The notes beneath the pieces were generated by a model. The model was given only the letters and a program-made list of their open reading frames with translations, did not search any database and was not told where the DNA came from. Below, in pieces: positions 60,288-64,000 of a stretch of DNA of 64,000 bases (positions are counted from its first letter, which is position 1; the number at the start of each line of letters is the position of its first letter). This DNA comes from Clostridia bacterium (GTDB lineage: Bacteria; Bacillota; Clostridia; Oscillospirales; CAG-272). A program made the position numbers and the translations under genes. The DNA lies in contig JAFURQ010000007.1 in assembly GCA_017471825.1 (NCBI GenBank), forward strand, positions 1 through 64,000. Direction: 5' to 3'.

Positions 60288-61744
60288 TTTACCGCCCTCC
60301 TTTTCTTTGAAATGATGATAGCTGCCGTTGCGGCTACTACTGCGATTGCGGCTATTACTATACCCACAATCATAGGCGTGCGGTCTTTTCCAACGGCCCT
60401 AAGTGCATCGCTTACCGCAGTCTTGAGGTTTTCGGAGGTTGTGGTAGCGCTGGTTACGATCTCTACCTCAGAGATTTCGTCCGCGTCCTTACCGATGAAG
60501 CCATCGGCGAAATCGCCGGGCTCAACGCCGTGACCTACCGTCCAGGTGAGGAGATTGATATCCACTACCTCATATCTTGTGTTGATATAAACGAGCGCCT
60601 CGGTTTCCTTGTCGGTATATTGAGTTGAGGTAACGACGTAGGCTACGTATCCGGGAGCACCTACGGGCTTGTAAAGAAGCTTAAGAGTGCTGCCGGCATC
60701 CTCGGGAAGCTGTACGGGCTCAAATTCCTTCGCTCCGGGAACGAGCTGTGCGGCATATTTGAGAACGCTTTTCTCGGTTCTTTCAACGTTGCTTTCGATA
60801 AATGAAACCGAGCTTTCAAGCGCGGCACGGAAGTCCGAGGAGGTTCCCGTTGCACCGGTTACAAGCTCTACGTCACCGACTGTATTTTTATCGGTGCCGT
60901 CAAACGAGTCTGCCCAGTTGCCCGGGGTGACGTCGTGTCCTACTATCCAGGAAAGAAGGTTTACGTCTACTATTTCACATTCTCTGTTCAGGTGAACTAC
61001 CGCCTCGGTTGCAACGGGGACGTATGCACCGGGGACAACGATATATGCGAGGTAGCCCTGCTCGCCTGCGCTGTAAAGACGCTTGAGCGCCGAGGGAGCC
61101 TTGTAAAGATAAACGTCCTCAAGCTCTACGGCGTATTCAAGCATATCCGCGCCGATTGCCTTGATTTCGTCATCGGTTTTAGGAAGGGTTTCGGGCGTTT
61201 CTTCCTCGCCGCCTTCAGTATCGGGAGCCTCTACGGTGCTTCCCGTAATGAAATTAACGGCGTCTATTATCGCGCCCTTGATTGCACTTGATGAAACGGT
61301 TGCACCCGTGAAGGTTTCAACCGAAGCAATCATATCTGCGTTCGCACCTGTAAATCTGTCGGTATAATTTTTCATACCCGATTTTCCGTGAGATTCGGAT
61401 TCGTTTGTAACTATCGCCTTGGTGACCTTGCCCTCTGCGTCGATACCGACGGTGATGGAAATATCACCTGCGTAGCCCTTTGTTTTGAGGGTAACAACGT
61501 GTCCCTTGAGGCTTCCGTCCTCGGTAACCTTATAAAGCGCGGTAACCGTTTTGGGTGCGCCTGCGTGGACCTCGGCGCTTTCGAAGTCGCCGTCAAGAAC
61601 GACTCTGAAAGAGTCGTAGACCTTCTGCTCCTCCGCCTTCTCAATTATGGGAGCAGTGATAAGATTTACTACCGCGAGGATTCCCGCAACGATGACGCAT
61701 ATCACAACGAGGACAACCACGGGCATTATATTTTTCTTTGTCAT
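60284..61744 (-). CDS. rnfG: Rnf complex subunit G with three FMN-binding-like domains
   Basis: 486 residues, over twice the usual ~200. One N-terminal membrane segment (~8-30), then three related domains: ~45-168 with the flavin-attachment-type motif TGATVS at 146-151, ~200-318 with TGATGT at 296-301, and ~330-452 with TSATTT at 431-436, which lacks the glycine. A second membrane segment closes the protein (~458-478), followed by KKRR. FMN is normally linked to a Thr of this motif by ApbE; none is encoded here. Start overlaps rnfD by four bases. Extra domains could lengthen the electron path or bind extra FMN. Confidence 0.92.
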   Translation of the reverse strand: MTKKNIMPVVVLVVICVIVAGILAVVNLITAPIIEKAEEQKVYDSFRVVLDGDFESAEVHAGAPKTVTALYKVTEDGSLKGHVVTLKTKGYAGDISITVGIDAEGKVTKAIVTNESESHGKSGMKNYTDRFTGANADMIASVETFTGATVSSSAIKGAIIDAVNFITGSTVEAPDTEGGEEETPETLPKTDDEIKAIGADMLEYAVELEDVYLYKAPSALKRLYSAGEQGYLAYIVVPGAYVPVATEAVVHLNRECEIVDVNLLSWIVGHDVTPGNWADSFDGTDKNTVGDVELVTGATGTSSDFRAALESSVSFIESNVERTEKSVLKYAAQLVPGAKEFEPVQLPEDAGSTLKLLYKPVGAPGYVAYVVTSTQYTDKETEALVYINTRYEVVDINLLTWTVGHGVEPGDFADGFIGKDADEISEVEIVTSATTTSENLKTAVSDALRAVGKDRTPMIVGIVIAAIAVVAATAAIIISKKRRAVK

Positions 61745-62679
61745 GCCTTTTTACCTCCCAATGCGCGAGGTGCGGTCCACTTCTCAATATAGGGAGAGAG
61801 GATATTCATAAGAAGAATGGAGAACGAAACGCCCTCGGGATAATTTCCGAAATATCTGATAAGGAAGGTTATAAGTCCGCAGCCGACGGCGTAAATCATT
61901 TTACCCGAGCGGGTTATGGGTGTCGTTACGTAGTCGGTTGCCATAAAGACGGAGGCAAACACAAGACCGCCGGCAAGCATCTGGTAGGTAGCAACCGTGA
62001 AGCTGTTGTCCACTATAAGAGAGAGCACGAAAACGGTTGCAACGAGGATGAGCGGTGTTTCAAAGTGTATTACCCTTCTTACAACGAGGTAAACGAAGCC
62101 AAGAAGGATTGCCGCGATGCACGCCTCACCGATAGCGCCGCCTCTGAAGCCGAGGAACATATCGAGGAGCGAGGGGAGCGCGCCGCCGTTTTTGAGCACG
62201 GAGAGGGGAGTTGCTCCCGAAACGAGCTCGGGCGCGGATGAGATTTTTGGAATAGCGCCGCCGCCGAGGGTTCCAGCAAAGCATATAAGCAGGAATATAC
62301 GCGCTGTTGCCGCGGGGTTTGCGAAATTACAGCCGAGGCCGCCGAAGAGGCACTTGACAACGACTATCGCAAACACGGAGCCGATAACGCACTGCCATAT
62401 AGGAGCATCGGCGCGAAGATTGAGCGCGAGTATAAGTCCTGTGACAACCGCGGACAGATCGCCTATCGTCTGCTCTTTCTTTACTATGAGGTTAAACACG
62501 AACTCGGAAAGCACAGCGGACGCAACGCAGGTTGCTATTACCGCGAGGGCTCTCCAGCCGAAGATAACCACGCCCATTATTGCGGTGGGCAAGAGCGCGA
62601 TAATCACGTCGAGCATTATTCGGTTGGTGGTTGCCGACGAGCGAATATGAGGAGATGACGAAACAGAAAGCTTATTCAT
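61741..62679 (-). CDS. rnfD: Rnf complex subunit D
   Basis: 312 residues from the ATG at 62679; GAAGGAG lies upstream, and earlier in-frame codons overlap rnfC. About nine membrane segments. The start KLSVSSSPHIRSSATTNRIM is typical. SGATPLSVLKNGG in the loop carries the Thr that takes FMN. It links RnfC/G to the membrane core. Its 3' end overlaps rnfG by four bases. Confidence 0.94.
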   Translation of the reverse strand: MNKLSVSSSPHIRSSATTNRIMLDVIIALLPTAIMGVVIFGWRALAVIATCVASAVLSEFVFNLIVKKEQTIGDLSAVVTGLILALNLRADAPIWQCVIGSVFAIVVVKCLFGGLGCNFANPAATARIFLLICFAGTLGGGAIPKISSAPELVSGATPLSVLKNGGALPSLLDMFLGFRGGAIGEACIAAILLGFVYLVVRRVIHFETPLILVATVFVLSLIVDNSFTVATYQMLAGGLVFASVFMATDYVTTPITRSGKMIYAVGCGLITFLIRYFGNYPEGVSFSILLMNILSPYIEKWTAPRALGGKKA

Positions 62680-62683
62680 TTTT

Positions 62684-64000
62684 TCATTTCTCCTTCTTCT
62701 CGTTATTCTTTTTCTGCTGTGCGGAGAGATACTCGCGCAGCTGGAATTTTGCAAGTCTGTTGTTTTCCACAAGCGGACGCTTTGAGGGGCATACGAAGGA
62801 GCAGCTGCCGCACTCGATACAAAGAGAGAGCTTTGCCGCTGTGAATCTTTCGATTCTTTCCTCTGCCACGTCAACGTTGAGCGTGCGCGCATAAACCGTG
62901 GGGTTAAGTCCCATCGGGCAGGTTCTCACGCATCTTCCGCAGTGTATACAGGGATTCTGCTTTGCCGGGGTTGCATCCTTTTCGTTAAGAGCAACGACGG
63001 CGTTGCAGTTTTTCATTATGGGGTCATCGAGCGAATATATCGCAACACCCATCATAGGTCCGCCGAACAGAACCTTTTTGGGCTCGCATTTGAATCCGCC
63101 TGCGGCGTTTATGACCTCCTTCACCGCCGTGCCGACGGGGACTATAAGGTTTTTAGGTGTAGCAATCGCAGAGCCGTCAACGGTTACGCACTTTTCAACG
63201 AGGGGCATACCGGTTTCGACGTACTTCGCAAGATATGCTATCGAGGTTACGTTCATAACGATAATTCCAACGTCGGAGGGAAGACCGCCCTCGGGAATTA
63301 CTCTGCCGGTGGAGTTATATATCAGCACCTTTTCGGCTCCCTGAGGATAGGAGTCGGGCAATGCAACAACGGTTACTGCCGAATTTTCCGCAAAAACCTC
63401 GCGCAGCTTCTCTATGCATTGTGGCTTGTTCTTCTCCACGCCGATAACGACCGCTTTGATTTTTGAGAATTTCTGAATAAGCTCGACTCCCGCCTTGATG
63501 TAGTTGGCGTTTTCAAGCATTGTACGCGTATCGCTCGTGATATAGGGCTCGCACTCCGCGCCGTTAAGCACGAGGGTGTCGATGGAATCAATCTTTTTGG
63601 GATCAAGCTTTACAGAGGTCGGGAAGCCTGCGCCACCAAGACCTACAAGACCCGAATTACGTGCCGCCCGAGAAAGATCCTCAAAGCTCTCAACAGTCGG
63701 GGGATCAAGATTGGGGTCGGGCGTCATCTGACCGTCGGATTCGATTAGGATTGCATCGCATTTTTTGCCGTTCGACTGAAGAATAGTATCTATTTTCTTT
63801 ACCGTTCCCGAAACAGATGAATGTACAGGGGCGCTGACGTAGCCCGATGCCTCTGCTATCAGTGTTCCGACGTATACGGTATCACCCACCTTTACAACGG
63901 GGGTTGCGGGCGCACCTATGTGCTGTACCGTGGGAATGAGCACGCTTGCGGGCGGATTCATTCTTTCGGAAGCCATTTCCGCTGTGTTTTTGTAGTGCGG
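62684..64000 (-). CDS. rnfC: Rnf complex subunit C, N-terminus beyond window
   Basis: At least 438 residues. The frame stays open to the right edge: before the ATG at 63976 it reads PHYKNTAE, which matches the normal 'GGVHP' start region of RnfC, so the true start is outside. Biotin-like domain 'SGYVSAPVHSSVSGTVKKI', NADH/FMN-binding GLVGLGGAGFPTSVKL, NGAECEPYI, GGPMMGVA, and two 4Fe-4S motifs (CIHCGRCVRTCPMGL, CIECGSCSFVCPSKRP). It is the NAD site of the ferredoxin:NAD oxidoreductase. It is the first rnf gene in this operon. Confidence 0.94.
   Translation of the reverse strand, partial: PHYKNTAEMASERMNPPASVLIPTVQHIGAPATPVVKVGDTVYVGTLIAEASGYVSAPVHSSVSGTVKKIDTILQSNGKKCDAILIESDGQMTPDPNLDPPTVESFEDLSRAARNSGLVGLGGAGFPTSVKLDPKKIDSIDTLVLNGAECEPYITSDTRTMLENANYIKAGVELIQKFSKIKAVVIGVEKNKPQCIEKLREVFAENSAVTVVALPDSYPQGAEKVLIYNSTGRVIPEGGLPSDVGIIVMNVTSIAYLAKYVETGMPLVEKCVTVDGSAIATPKNLIVPVGTAVKEVINAAGGFKCEPKKVLFGGPMMGVAIYSLDDPIMKNCNAVVALNEKDATPAKQNPCIHCGRCVRTCPMGLNPTVYARTLNVDVAEERIERFTAAKLSLCIECGSCSFVCPSKRPLVENNRLAKFQLREYLSAQQKKNNEKKEK

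Overview
The window looks like a chromosomal segment of an anaerobic Bacillota (Clostridia), probably an uncultured gut lineage related to Oscillospirales or Christensenellales. That is inferred from the gene set: an Rnf complex followed by a NusG-II protein and a Gx-type transporter, class 1B PyrD with PyrK, a DUF5107-TPR protein, a large ATPase-permease ABC fusion, and many SigmaA promoters with 17-bp spacers. I see no integrase, transposase, CRISPR array or rRNA gene. No species is named.

Layout. 1-2.0 kb is a tRNA cluster (3' end of one tRNA, Gly, Val, Asp, and a second Gly inside a 141-bp near-perfect duplication) mixed with short hairpin sequences and tRNA-tail fragments; a TrhA/hemolysin III gene lies among them. 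2.0-5.0 kb holds a PlsC-like acyltransferase, a PHP-domain protein and a CvpA-like membrane protein. 5.0-11.3 kb is an accessory stretch: a TIR protein with three tandem repeat domains, a 50-residue peptide gene, a secreted endonuclease I-family nuclease, an unknown 218-residue protein and a small XRE regulator. 11.3-11.6 kb has a second hairpin array beside tRNA-Val(GAC). 11.7-18.4 kb carries a DUF5107-TPR protein, a tightly coupled acyltransferase / GT8 / GT8-PlsC fusion operon, and a HisK-like PHP phosphatase.

18.5-27.1 kb is a pyrimidine operon, pyrC-carB-pyrK-pyrD-pyrF-pyrE-pyrB, covering UMP synthesis from carbamoyl phosphate onward but without carA. PyrB has a PyrI-type zinc module at its C-terminus. 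27.1-40.4 kb contains a sugar isomerase-like, regulator and flavin reductase set, the ABC fusion, a ThyX-like protein, and nadE-pth-mfd-PrsA-like foldase. 40.4-46.1 kb is a second secreted-protein region: a 1,553-residue beta-helix-type protein with three internal repeats, a poly-C tract upstream of it, and a second small peptide that shares a core motif with the first.

46.3-57.1 kb is housekeeping and envelope quality control: an S1C protease lipoprotein, an RlmL-like methyltransferase, a GDPD, ribF-prmA-rsmE, a CdaR/PucR regulator behind a candidate attenuator, an S41 protease lipoprotein, and greA-lysS. 57.2-64.0 kb is the Rnf operon rnfCDGEAB plus NusG-II and Gx transporter on the minus strand; rnfC runs off the right edge. 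RnfG is unusually large, with three FMN-binding-like domains.

The least explained signals are (i) a two-copy upstream promoter element with blocks at identical spacing in front of the hemolysin III gene and the GT8/acyltransferase operon, (ii) the tRNA-adjacent hairpin arrays, (iii) the paired small peptides, (iv) the GT8-PlsC fusion operon and (v) the odd PyrB, NadE and RnfG architectures.
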